Below the pieces are notes generated by a model that searched no databases, was not told the origin of the DNA, and saw only the letters and a program-made list of their open reading frames with translations. A DNA stretch of 64,000 nucleotides. It comes from Gliomastix tumulicola. Lineage: Eukaryota > Ascomycota > Sordariomycetes > Hypocreales > Bionectriaceae. The stretch lies in the NCBI GenBank assembly GCA_001599755.1, contig BCHX01000004.1:558001-622000 (forward strand), in the 5' to 3' direction. Of this stretch, positions 12,428 through 24,200 are shown piece after piece. The position numbers and the translations under genes were made by a program. Numbering within the stretch: the stretch's first letter is position 1; each line of letters starts with the position of its first letter.

Positions 12428-14012
12428 TTAAGCAAGCATCAGGCCGGCGAACACAGCAGCCGCAGCAACAGCAACACGGCTCACGACAACAGCAGCACCC
12501 GCGCCCTCGTCATTGCCGCTGCCATTGCCGTTGTCACCGCCGTTGTCACCGCCGCTGCTGCCCGTCCTGTGCAGAATAAACAACTCACCAGTGGTGTCAG
12601 AGCTCACCCACAGTCTACCTTCCTTATCCCAGGCCAGACCGACAGGGCGGAAGCACTCGTCAGGGCAATTACCAAGATCAGGCGTAGTAAGAACATCCTG
12701 GGCAGCGTCACGGCTGTCACTAGAATCGGAGGGCATACCGTCGCTGTTGAAGGCGATGGACGACACCTTGTAGCCCGTAGGATCATCGCGGTTCCCTGAC
12801 AGACATCAGCATCAATACCATACACACTCCCAAAAACCAAATTCATTCATGCATTCATTCATTCAAAGAAGAAGAAGAAGAAACTCACAGCTTCCATGGA
12901 ACGAGACAAACGCCTCCGTCCCATCCTCCGTAAACTTGATATCCAACGGCGCCGTGTGCGCCTGGAACGTCAGCCTCGGCGCGATGTACTCGCTGTTGCA
13001 GCTCTCGTCCGACAGCGTGCTCGTCTCCGCGCCGGGGAACTGGTCGCCCGTCTGCAGGCTGCCCAGGTCCGGGAAGTTCTCGGTGCCCCAGATGGCGTAG
13101 CACAGCGGGTAGCCGTAGTTACCGCCCACGGCGGCGTCCAGGTAGCCCGAGGACCCGTTGCCGAAGCCGTGGAAGTTGAGCTCCTCGCCCGGGTTGTCAT
13201 GATGAATATCCTGCCCGTTGCGGCGCATCTCGTCGACGGAGTTCTCGACGGACCAGATGCCGCCGTGGTTGGGCTCCTCGGCGACGCCCACGCTGTTCCG
13301 CAGACCCCAGCCCAGGACGTCGCCATCAGAAAAATCATAAGGGTCCGAGGAGGACGAGAGAGCAGTCAGGTTGAAGGTGCGCAGCTGCGAGTGGCCCGAG
13401 CGGATGTCCTCGGCGTCGGCGTCCTCGTTGGAGTCGCTGCCGCGCGAGACGATGAGGATGCCCGGCTGCTGGCGCGGGAGGAGCAGCGTGCGCGTGGTGT
13501 GGTCCGTGTTGGACATGTTGGTCACCAGCGTGCGGCGGGAGGAGGCGTCGAGGGAGGCGTTGGCGTAGGGCCACGAGTAGACGTCGTTCTCGGTCGAGGC
13601 GTAGAGCGTCGAGCCGTCCTCAGAGATGGCGATGCCGTGGTTCAGCTGCAGACACACTGATTAGTACCTGAGGAGCCTTTGGGTTGGGGGAGTGAGAGTC
13701 GTGACTTACATCCTTGTCGTTGGTCAGGGTCTTCGGCTCGCCAACAGACACACACGTCCCCCCATTGTCCTGGACATCGAACCGCAGGATGCCCGCGCCA
13801 CGATCAACGACGAGCAGACTGCCGTCCGAATCAAAGAGGATGCCACGAGGACGAGTCAGGTTCTGCGCGACGAGACGGTATTCCCAGCCCGAGGCGGCGA
13901 CAGGCGCGGGGTAGGAAACCGTGAGATCGTTAGAGGAGCAGCTGCTCTGGGCATGAGCCGACGCCGCGAGGAGCAAGCTGCCCACGAGGGCTGGGCGGGA
14001 GAGGATAGCCAT
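12428..14012 (-). CDS. Secreted PQQ-dependent sugar (L-sorbosone/pyranose) dehydrogenase-like protein, probably GPI-anchored
   Basis: Three exons (14012-13710, 13645-12889, 12795-12428) give 475 residues. Introns are 64 and 93 nt; the second restores the HGSWN motif across its junction. Residues 1-21 form a signal peptide ending in AHAQ. The body resembles the glucose/sorbosone dehydrogenase beta-propeller fold of soluble quinoproteins, with LTRPRGILFD, LNHGIAIS, GWGLRNSVG, GGNYGYPLC and RPVGLAWDKEGRLWVSSDTTGE motifs. Fungal members include the AA12 PQQ-dependent pyranose dehydrogenases; whether PQQ is used here is inferred from the family. The C-terminus is a Gly/Asn/Ser-rich spacer followed by a hydrophobic tail (AVVVSRVAVAAAAVFAGLMLA), which points to a GPI anchor rather than free secretion. 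The second intron carries an ATTC repeat. Likely role: oxidation of sugars at the cell surface. Confidence 0.85.
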
Positions 14013-14979
14013 TGAGAACTGTCTTCCTGTCCGTCAGTACAGGGGTTGATGAGACGAGAAAGACGGGAGATTTTGATGTGAAAGAAGAATAAAAAGAAGA
14101 AGCAATGTTTGATCGACCGCGATCGAACCAAGTGAGGCTGAGCTTGACCAGGATCATGCAAGGGTTCCCGAGTCGAAGGATTCAGAGACAAGACTCACCT
14201 GTACACACAACGCACCAAGATTCACTCACGCACTTCACGGTTTGTCCCTCGAGCAAGGAAGCAGGAAACAAGAACAGACGACAGGCGGTAATTTATTGCA
14301 CTAGCCCAACTCAATTGATCATTCATCCCGTATCAAAAATGCCCTCTATTACTCTATCTTAACCCCGCCGCCACAAGACCCCTCCTTCGCTGTTAGCCAC
14401 CCGTTAGCTTCTTGTCTATCAGCCTAGCGAGAACGTGGGCAGCTTCGGCGTCAAACGAGGGACCAGAAATGCCCGGTGGCAGCTCCTTCATGCAATCTGT
14501 TCTATAGACGGGGGTTCACCTCTTATATAGTAGAAATATCTTGGCTACTCGGAGACTGTGCATGTCTCGGATGCGAGGGAAGGTTACAGTCGGGTGATCT
14601 CCCAGCTGCAAACCCTCAATCAATCGACGCCTCATCACTCAATCTTTCTCATGCGGGGTCAAAGGAACTTTTACAGAGCTGACCACGTTTTCGTAGTGGG
14701 GGGTTACTTCACCAATAAGATCCAACGGCGCTCCCATGCAGCATCACTTAGACACACTGTCGTTGAGAAAAGAGGAACTATATGGTATTATGTAGTTGCA
14801 ACGAGAAATCAGACAAGAGGGAATGACAGGAGTAAACAGGAAGAGACACCCACATGGGATAAGAATGTAAGGGACAGGGTAAGTAGATACAGCAGCCATG
14901 TTCTTCGCCAGCAGAAATAATGAAAGGGGGAAAGGGCACACCAACAGATTTCAAAAGGGCCGCCCAGCAAGAGCCGTCA
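14013..14979. other. Promoter region of the dehydrogenase gene plus 3' region of the WHI2-like gene
   Basis: This 970 bp stretch is upstream of the dehydrogenase start at 14012 and downstream of the WHI2-like stop at 14980. Pyrimidine-rich sequence on the minus strand (14050-14105) suits a 5' leader. No coding signal is seen. Confidence 0.5.
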
Positions 14980-16638
14980 TCATCGCAGTCCGATCACGCT
15001 CATTTCCAGCGTCCACACCCTTCGGATCCATACCTTGAGCTTGCCTTCGACACCCTCGACGTTGTCCAGCTCGATGCCCTCCCACCAGCATCTCCTCGCC
15101 GGCTTGCGCCAGAACAGCAGCAGCTTCTGCGCCATACCCACCGCGTTGCTACCCATCTCGTTACCGCGGATATCGCTGCGGAGACGCGCAAGAGCTAGGC
15201 TGCAAATAACGGCCTTGTTAGGCTCGCCTGCGCGGTGTCCCCATTGGTCTTCGCGGTTGAAGCCACTAGAAATGCAGTTAGCACACCTAGTAGATTCCAC
15301 AATATGTAGACGTCAAGAAGCACTTACCCAGCCGTCAGCATCTCAATAAGATGGGCCTCCGTCGTACCGGGCTCATCGCTCCTCTTGAGACCAGAAAAGA
15401 TGCCGTCCTGCTGCTGCAGCGCCCGCGCAGCGGCACGCTTCACCTCAAGCATCTCATGCTGGCTAATCTCTACCTTGGGAGGAATCACGTAGAAGTCCAG
15501 GTCCTCTCGCAGGACGATGATACCGGCCCGCTTGGAAGACTCGTCTCGTGGCCCCATAGGCTCGATCGGCACGACATCGCCGTCCTGTGATGTGCCCGGC
15601 GACGACTCCGACGGAATAGACTGCGCCACGTTACGGAAGAAGTCTAGCATGTACTGGAGAGATGCAGGGTCGTACTATACGGGCAAGGTAGTTAGCACAG
15701 GGGGTAACTGTCAAGCGAAAGCAGCCAAGGCACATACATCGACCTGCACGGCGTCGCCTTCTGACAAGCCGCCCATATGTCCTTCGGGGAAGAGCCCATT
15801 AGGAAACAGAGATAGAAGAACAAACTCGGGCAGAGTCAGGAGTTCATCTCGAGATAGCACAAACCTGGTACCACTGTAGACAGACCATCAGTATCCTCCC
15901 GCACAGACAGATACTTGAAAAGGGGTCGACCACTACTTACCGAAGGTCCATCGTAATTGTCTCGTCGGCACCGACATCTCCAATCGCGTTGATGGGCGGA
16001 CCACCCTGCTGCACCTGGGTGATGATGCTCGACGCTCCACCGGCGGCAGCCATGACGTACGAAAATGAGAAGAGGGGGCTGTCCCCTTCCGTGTATGCGG
16101 GCGGCGGTTCGGCGTCGTCGTCCTTGCTGCTCTTCTCGGCCTTGGAGTCGGTCGGAAGGGCGTTCTTTGTGTCTGCGACGGTTCTTGCGGCGGCCTGGTC
16201 AGGGTCCCAGGGGGGAGTGTATGCTGGCGCGGCCGAGGATGCCTCGCCTTCTGTTCCTACTGCGGATGGCGGTGGGAGGGAAGGTGACTGTTGCGCGCTG
16301 ACGACGCGGGACAGGCGCTGATCCGGGGTGTAGGCCGCGGCGGTGGCGGGGGAAGACTGTGGCGGTGGAGGTGTAAAGAGCGACGAGAACGGCGGGGGCC
16401 GCGGGGAGGAGGGAGCCTCGGAGGCCGGGTACTGCGGCGGCGGCGACTGCTCGCGAGATCTAGCCTTGACGATGTCTGAGTCGGGTTCCTGTGCTTCAGC
16501 CTCGTCGGCGTCGGAGTCGGAGTCGGAGTCGACGGGCAGCCGGCGGTGGTGATGGGGGAGGCGGCGGCGGCTGGGGGCGTCTGGGAGGTCCGTAGAGGAC
16601 GCGGACGGGCCGTTGTCAGGGTATCTCGGATGGGACAA
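14980..16638 (-). CDS. WHI2-like BTB/POZ-domain general stress/phosphatase regulator
   Basis: Exons 16638-15941, 15873-15738, 15674-15328 and 15265-14980, with introns of 67, 63 and 62 nt (GTAAGT, GTATGT, GTAAGT donors), give about 488 residues. The first 195 residues are disordered and Ser/Pro-rich. A BTB/POZ tetramerisation-type domain follows from about 230 (MDLRGTRFVLSRDELLTLP, then LLSLFPNG), and the C-terminal half contains FWRKPARRCWWEGIEL. This order matches fungal Whi2-type proteins, which in yeast bind Psr phosphatases and control the general stress response and TORC1 under low amino acids. That role is known from the family, not shown here. The 5' end is unresolved: position 16638 is a TTG, there is no in-frame ATG before the BTB region, and upstream codons show none either. 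Either a small 5' exon was missed or a non-AUG start is used. Confidence 0.72.
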
Positions 16639-17774
16639 CGTGATGGCGGTTGTGGGGGGTTCCCGGCTCGTCTATTCGTGACGGGAGGAGAGCTGCTGGC
16701 TGCACTCGTGCGTCTTCGCTTCGAGGGGATCCGGAGGTGAGTCGCCCCTGCGGCAGAGAGGACACGGGGGTATCGGCGTAGAAATCAGAGACAGAAATCG
16801 CAAAGCATCGGACAGTAAGCGGACCACGTGGGCTGCTGAGCGAACAGACACCGGGGCAGTAGAAGGACAATTGCAGGTGGGCGGTGGGCGAGCACGCTGG
16901 ATCAACAGGCTGGGGAAATGATGACGGGCTCGCGATGCGATTCGAGACAGGCGGCGCGGGAACGACAGCGCTGGGAGAATAGGGTCTGCGGGACGGTAAG
17001 CTGCAAGCTGCAAAGGGGCAGTAATTTCCAGTCACGGCGGCAGGCCTCGAGAGTCCGGATGCTGTTGGCTGCAGGCTGTCTGGTCTGTGCTGGTGGAAGT
17101 AATCAGTCGAGAGTCGTGGCCCCTGACAATTGGCGACCTCTACTAGCAGTTAGGCGTGCTTTGCTCTCTGGGAAAGTGCGACTGTCTGCCGGTTGCCGCC
17201 AAGCCAGAGCATGCTGAGATATTCAACCAATCCCGCCTCAGAAACGGTCCTTAGCCGCCAGCCAAGACCCACCCGTTGCTCCTGCCTCAGCAGTTCAGGA
17301 ACCAAGGGGTCTTAATCTGCGGCATGAAAGACACAAGAGACATCTCCGTCACAATCCCACTGCTGAGAACAATTATTGAGGCACCAGGAGCGGCCAGCTT
17401 CGATTCCAAATTGGTCCAGTAGCCATTCAAGACCACCTCGTGCCTCAGTCCCTTCCATCAGTCACTATTAGATAGCCTCTCCACCCCGAGCCAGCCACTG
17501 AACGATATTCACACAATATGCTTGACACTTGAATAGACATCGACGAGGATGCTGTTGATAGGCTGGTCCCAGTGCGCCATGAAGCGACCAGGTCTGGGGA
17601 CTACCTATGAGCCCTTGCTACGTGACACGAACGGAAATCCAGGTTACATCTCGCGGGAAGGCGTCCGGGCACACCCTGACTCGCCTCAGACAGCAGTTAT
17701 TCACACAAAGAAGTGGCAAGAATATGTGGTAGAGGTCCGTGGCCGTCTTCAGACAGCCTTTCCGAGGAAACTGC
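16639..17774. other. Intergenic region between WHI2-like and G-patch genes
   Basis: About 1.1 kb upstream of the WHI2-like gene and downstream of the G-patch gene stop. It may hold the missing 5' exon or leader of the WHI2-like gene. No independent gene is supported. Confidence 0.45.
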
Positions 17775-19938
17775 TCATTCGTTATCGCTATCCCCGAAAA
17801 TCGCCTTTAGTGCGTCCGCGGCCGCCCGTCCTTCCACGGCATCATTCCTCTCTGGGTTCACAGACTGCTCCTCTTCCTTGCCTTCCGCCAGGGCCACATC
17901 TGATGCTCCCCCGGACGGCACACTCTCCGGTAGAGCCTTCATCTCCAGTGGCGGCTTTGGTCTCGACTCGAACGCCGCCCACGGATCCGTCACCCCTCCC
18001 GATCCGGCCGCCGTGGGCGGCTCCTCGGCATTATCGGGTCTCACATTCGCCGGCGGCTTCACGTTGAACCGCTTGCATAGCAGCCTCGTAGGATAGAAAT
18101 CCCCCACCTTCCTCGTCATGTGCCCAAACATGCCCATCCTAGCCGCCTCCTCGGCCGGGTCCTTCGCCGTCTCCGGCTCGGGCACAGTCAGGAGCTCCGT
18201 ATCTCCCGTGCCGTTGCTGGGTGGCGCGGGTGCGGCGGACGCCTTTGCTGTAGTGAATCGCGAGGCCATAAAGCCCGTCATTGGCTTGAATATCCGTGCG
18301 CAGTTGTAGAACTCGTTCAGCTCCCAGAGGAAGTCGTCGCCTGACTTGCCCGGGGGCTTCACGGGCGGCGGCCGGGCGGTATTCGCCTGGCATTCCAGAT
18401 AGCTGATGTAGCGTGATCTCTTCGCCTCGTCGTCGGCGTACGGACCCCCTGAGCTTCGGGACATGGCTGCCAGCGCCGTCTCTGCGTCCAGCTTGGGGGC
18501 TTCGTTCCAAAGCCTTTTCTGCTTCTCTTCCTCTGACAATCTGTACTCTTCGGGTATCTCGCCCTTGCCTTGCGGGAGATTAGTCTTGCCTGAGCCTGCC
18601 GCTAGTTTGTCGCGTGCAGCTGCGGAAAGGTAGTCGAAAACTGATTTCCCAGGCAAGGCTTTCTCTCCAAGAAGAGCGGCTCGAGATCGCGGGTCTAGCT
18701 CCGAGGTTTTTGCTGCATCCGCCGTCGAGACGTATGCTGAATTCGAAGACTGCTCTGCGTCTTTCTTCTTCTTCGCCGATACCCAGCTTTCTGGGACCAG
18801 CGGAGGTTGGTATTGTAGTAGCAAGCCAGCAAGGTCTTCTGTGACTTTAGCGAGGACGAAGCCGTCCAAGGGTAGCCTCCCATCGTGGCACCGCCGCAGA
18901 CTGGTCCCAGCCCTGGCCATCTTGGGCACGAAAACAGGTGTGCTGCCCAGCGCAGGGTTTGAGGCTGCTGCTGCTGCTGCCTGCTTCTTTTTTTTCTTCT
19001 TGTCCCCGCCGATGGTGCGGTTGTATTTAATCCTCGGCCCGATTTCGTAGGGATCCTCCTCGTCCGATCCGTTGTCGTTGAGAATACCAACGCCTATCCC
19101 TCCGCGTTCAGCCTTGGGCTTCTTTCTCCTGTCGGCCATGAGGGAGAATCTCTGCTTCTCGCTCTCGCCCTCGTCTTCGTCGCCAGACTCCCTGTCACCA
19201 ACTGGTACATCGAGCTTCTCCTCCCCTTCGAAGCCCAGCCCTTTACGGTCGGTCTTCTTGTTGAAGCGTATCATGGGCACATCGTCCGGCGCAAAAAGAT
19301 ATGTATCGTCCGCCGCTGCTGTTGGTTTTGCGCCCCCGGGCATATCGAGACGAGCGCCTCGCCTCACTCTAGCCCCTATCCCCTGCCCGTCCTTCCAGCC
19401 CATCCTGCGCAGCAGCTTCGTCCCCATTGTCTCGCCCTGCACCTTGAACAGCCCCATCAGGCCGCCAGCGTCACCTTCCGTCCGTGTCGACGTCCCAAGC
19501 CCGGCGAAAGCGCCCGTCGTCTGCACCTTTTGCGCCTCGGCCACATCCGCCAGGTCCTCCTCGTCCATGTAGTCTTCGGCGCGCTTCTTGGCGTCATCCT
19601 TGCGCCTGTTGCTCCTGCTGGAGACGAATGTCGAAGGTGTCCATCCTTCCTTGGAACCGACGGTGTTGAAGTACCTGGGAAGCCATCATTGTTAGCTAGC
19701 TCTCCATTGATATAGAGGGATCACACTCTAGTCCCGCTTACCCTGCGCTGAAGCCCCCAGTAAATGCGCCGTGTAGCCGCTTCCGACCTCTCTCGTCCCT
19801 CACCTCCTGCTTCCAGATCGGCACGAAAGAGCCGTCATCCCGAGCTTCGTTCTCGTCAGGGAGGGGTGTCCCGTATGTCGTGAAGGGGGCTGGAGAAGCG
19901 TCGGCTTCGTAGGTGGTGCGAGAGCGTTTGGAGGACAT
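17775..19938 (-). CDS. GPATCH1-type G-patch domain protein (splicing-associated)
   Basis: Two exons (19938-19742 and 19674-17775) joined across a 67 nt intron with a GTAAGC donor and CCCAG acceptor give 698 residues. The N-terminus (MSSKRSRTTYEADASPAPFTTYGTPLP, then GSFVPIWKQEVRDERGRKRLHGAF and GWTPSTFVSSR) is the DUF1604 G-patch-associated region of the GPATCH1 family. The G-patch follows at about 148-190, with the glycine pattern MGTKLLRRMGWKDGQGIG. The rest is charged and disordered with a KKKKKK tract, a DLAGLLLQYQPPLVPESWV segment and a conserved-looking RPPPVKPPGKSGDDFLWELNEFY block. Family members associate with catalytic spliceosomes and help activate DEAH helicases through the G-patch; this is inferred here. 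The start is the first ATG of the conserved N-terminus. Confidence 0.85.
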
Positions 19939-21207
19939 GGGGTTACAAGGCAGTAGAATTAGACATGGTACTGCTTGGTCGGCGTCGAATCGCACGTCGT
20001 CGAGGTGGTGGTTGAGCGGACGTATTAAGGAATGGGAGCCTATCGATAAGGAAATATGTCTTAGGTAAGCGTATTGGTCGGCTCACCAAAACTCTAGCGG
20101 TTCTTTGTTCACTTGATGGGCTCACGACTATCCATGCATGCCTGTCTCTATTTCTCAAGCGTAGTCAATTAGACGTGCAACGAATAATATTCTGAACAAT
20201 GTCGTCTCAATGACTGGAAATTAACCTTTGATCCATTGCCATTAGGCCAGCGCTCTCGAACAGCCTTCGGGTGACACGAAAGTCTAGGGTAGCTCGTACC
20301 TGCGCTACCAATAAACGGATGACGCTAATGAAGCAAGGAGGTTGGGATCAGAAGCAAGCACGCGACATCAGCCGATGAACGAGCTGAGCTGAGCTTCATT
20401 TGCGATTCAAGGACCCTTTGTCCTTCAATTGCAGAACCGACCCCTTATCAAACATGGGATGGTCGCACCGTGCTACCACAGAGTGATATCTGCCCAATTA
20501 CAACAGCGTTACGTACCTGGCAGCAGAGTCGGTGTAGTAGATCGTGAGATCAGTCGTCATCGGGCTCGGCTTCACAGTATTTCTTGGCTCAGCCCACCAC
20601 GCGGCAGTCAACGTCCATCGTTTGAAATGACCAAGGGACGATTGTTGACACTAGGAGGGCGAAGCTGACGAGGCGCGCGCGAATAAAATATATGTAGACG
20701 AGAAGAACCCCGGCCCTGAATACCCGTTGTCCGTCTCGTCTCGTCTGTGTCCTGTCCTACCTTGTCGCCGGCGAGCACTGCCAGCTCATCCCATCCATCC
20801 CATTGTTTGCGAGTGTTTGACGGGCTGCCAGCGAGCCGTAAGCGATTGTCTCGAGAGGGTTCGCTTCTAGCTCACTTAATCGATGCCCCTGAACGAGTCC
20901 CGACTCCATCGTTGCCCCAGCGTTGTCACTGCGCCAGAGCTAAGGTTCGCCATCCCAGCATTTACTACCAGCCACAATTAATGAGAGCGCAAAAAGCCAG
21001 CGGCCTGGATGTCGTGTTGGTTGCCGTCGTCTCGATCCTTGCTCTGTGCTATCGCCGATCTTTGCTGCGAGAACAACGAGTGCGAGCTCTCGAGTAGTAG
21101 TTGGATCGCCTGGATCCAGGACTGATAGCGTTAGTACAGGTACAGGCGGCACAGATTCAGCGGCCGTCACTGCTGATAGCGGCGCTATTCCTATTTACAG
21201 CGGCAAA
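19939..21207. promoter_or_regulatory. Divergent upstream region of the G-patch gene and KIN1
   Basis: About 1.27 kb between the G-patch start (19938, -) and the KIN1 start (21208, +). A TATATGTA stretch at 20689-20696 lies upstream of a C/T-rich leader leading to KIN1. Short open frames here show no coding character. Confidence 0.45.
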
Positions 21208-24200
21208 ATGACGACAACAGTTGGGGCCACGGCCACTGCGACTGCTGCAGCAGCACCTGCAACGTCAGCGTGAGTACCTTCCTCCAGCAGCTTCCCAGCT
21301 TCCCAGCTTCGAGACCCTGTGGCGATATTATTACCCAGGCCTGCATGCATGCATGCATGCACGCTCCATGCATCCTCGCTGTTGTCCCCTCCGAGCTGTC
21401 GCCCCTCACCCTCGACGGAATTGCCCTGCATTTTTTTATTGCTTGCTCTGATTGACGGACTGGGCGACGTGCTGATCTCTGCAGTGATAGTAGCGCCTTG
21501 GAGGCCCGCAGCAGCACCGACTCCCCGTCGTCCTATTCATATGCACACCCGCAACGGTCCTCGCTCCCCCCTCATACAGCGTCTGCAGCTCCTACTCCTC
21601 GTGCCAACGCCAGCCACCCGAATCGCTATCACCACGGCCGCAGCCTCTCCTCGTCGCATCGCCGCCCGCCCCAGGATCCTGCTTTTCCATCCCACCATGA
21701 TTACGACACGGTCCGCATAGCATCCAACCCAAGTGCAAGTGCAGGCGGCGTCCGGGATCGCACGCACCCCCCCTCCAGGGGCTACGACACCTCGTCATCT
21801 CCAGCAGGTGCATATTCGCGCCCCCAACAGCATTATCACCTCCGCCACACGCAGCAGCAGCAGCAGCAGCCGCCCCCCCTCCTCCAGCAGCACCACCAAC
21901 GGTCCGGCAGCAGGTCAGCCGCCGTCGCTGCCCATCAGCAGCCCTATAACCAGTATCAGCAGAGTCCATCCCAATTTCCGAATAATCAACATCGTCACCT
22001 CCGATACTCGAGCGTCCCGCAGAACCACCCGCTGTACCACGACATGCCCGCCATGGCTGCCCACGATGGCCACCATTCCTCATCCAACCCCAAGCAGTCA
22101 AGGTCCCGGACCACCATTCCTACACAGTCTGGGAAGTGGATCCTGGGTAAGACCATTGGTGCTGGGAGCATGGGAAAGGTGAAGCTGGCTCGTAAAGAAG
22201 ACGGGAGCGAACAGGTACGTATTGTCTTTCGGAGCTCTTCTCTATCCTGTGCACGGCGCGGTGAGGTTGCAGCCTGCTAACTTGCGTTCTACCACCTCAG
22301 GTCGCCTGCAAAATCATCCCCCGAGGCTCGACCGACGATGGCCACCAGAGCCGGGCAGAGAAGGAGCGTGCCGACCAGTCCAAGGAGATTCGCACGGCTC
22401 GAGAGGCGGCTATCGTTACATTACTTAACCACCCACACATCTGCGGTCTGAAGGATGTTGTCCGAACAAACTACCACTGGTACATGCTCTTCGAGCTCGT
22501 TAACGGCGGCCAGATGCTCGACTACATCATCTCCCACGGCAAGCTCAAGGAGAAGCAGGCCCGCAAGTTTTCCCGCCAGATCGCGAGCGCCCTCGACTAC
22601 TGCCACCGCAACAGCATCGTCCACCGCGACCTCAAGATCGAGAACATCCTGATAAATAAGAATGGTGACATCAAGATTATTGATTTTGGTCTCAGCAACT
22701 TATTTGCACCTCGGGGCCATCTCAAGACCTTCTGCGGCAGTCTCTACTTTGCGGCGCCTGAGCTCCTCCAGGCCAGGGCGTACCAGGGACCTGAGGTTGA
22801 TGTCTGGAGTTTTGGTATCGTCTTGTACGTCTTGGTGTGCGGCAAGGTACCCTTTGACGACCAGAGCATGCCTGCGCTCCACGCAAAGATCAAGAAGGGC
22901 AACGTTGATTACCCCAGCTGGCTGTCTAGTGGTATGACTTCCTCTCTCTCTCCTCCTTCACGATGTTTCCCAAGCTAATCTGACACGTCATAGAATGTAA
23001 GCACCTTATCTCGAGAATGCTTGTCACCGATCCGAAGCAGAGAGCGACGATGCAAGAAGTCATGGCCCACCCGTGGATGGTCAAGGGCTACAGCGGCCCG
23101 CCAGACAACTTCCTACCTCCCCGCGAACCACTCACGACGCCGCTCGAGCCCGAGGTGATACATGCCATGCAGGGTTTCAACTTTGGCACGCCCGAGAGTA
23201 TAAAGGCACAGCTTCTAAAGATCATCGAGTCCGACGAGTACCAGCGAGCTCTCCGCCTGTACCAGCGCGAGAAGGACACACCTCAGCCAACTCGAGACGC
23301 CGAGAAGAAGCGAGGTTTCGCCGGCTTCGACTTTTACAAACGGAGAAATTCGCAGAACAACAGCCGGGACACCTTGACCGCCCCCAGCTCCGAGGCTCTG
23401 CAGCTAGGCAACGACCCCCTCAATGCCTTTAGCCCCCTATTATCCATCTACTATCTTGTCAAGGAGAAGCAGGACCGTGACAGGATAGAGAAGCTCCAGC
23501 AGCCGTCTGTACCGATACGAGAGAAGGACAAGGAGAGGGAGCGCGAGAGGGAGAGAGAGAGGGAACGTGAACGCGAACGCGAACGCGAACGCGAGCGTGA
23601 GCGTGAGCGTGAGCAGAGAGATAGGGAGAAGGAGTTGGAGCGTGAGCGTGAGAAGGACCGAGAGAGAGACCGCGAGAGAGACCGCGAGAGGGAACGTTAT
23701 CGCCGGGATGATGAGGTGGTACCGGACATCGCTCCGCCGCAGGCGGCTCACACCAACGCGGCAGCATATGAGATGCCAGGTGAGAAGCCGACTGGCGGAC
23801 GGTCTCGCCCAAGGGCACGTACGCACGGCGAGGACGATGCGCCAGATCTGTCTAAGCCTGCTACACAGCCACCCCCGGAGCCCAAGGCTGAGGCGCCCCC
23901 GAAGAAGGAGGGGACGGCTGCTGGGCTGCTCCGACGATTCAGCACGCGCAAGAGGAGAGAGCCCGAGAGGCTGGATAGGGACCGCTCACACCCTCCTATT
24001 GTTCAGGTTCACTCGCCATCCGACGGTGCGCCGCTCGCCCCGAGGAAGAGCTTCAGCATCCGCCGGGGCCGCAGGGAGAGAGATGATGCTAGCGAGCATG
24101 GTGAGCTGTCGCTGCGGTCTGGCAGCAGCCAACCTCAGCACCGCGAGCTTCTCAGCCCTCCTTTGTCAGCGGGTGGCCACCGCGAGTCGCGCAAGTCCGG

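Noticed and set aside
12896..13660. 254-codon plus frame opposite the dehydrogenase
   Set aside because: Antisense of exon 2, Val/Arg/Ala-rich with no recognisable motif.
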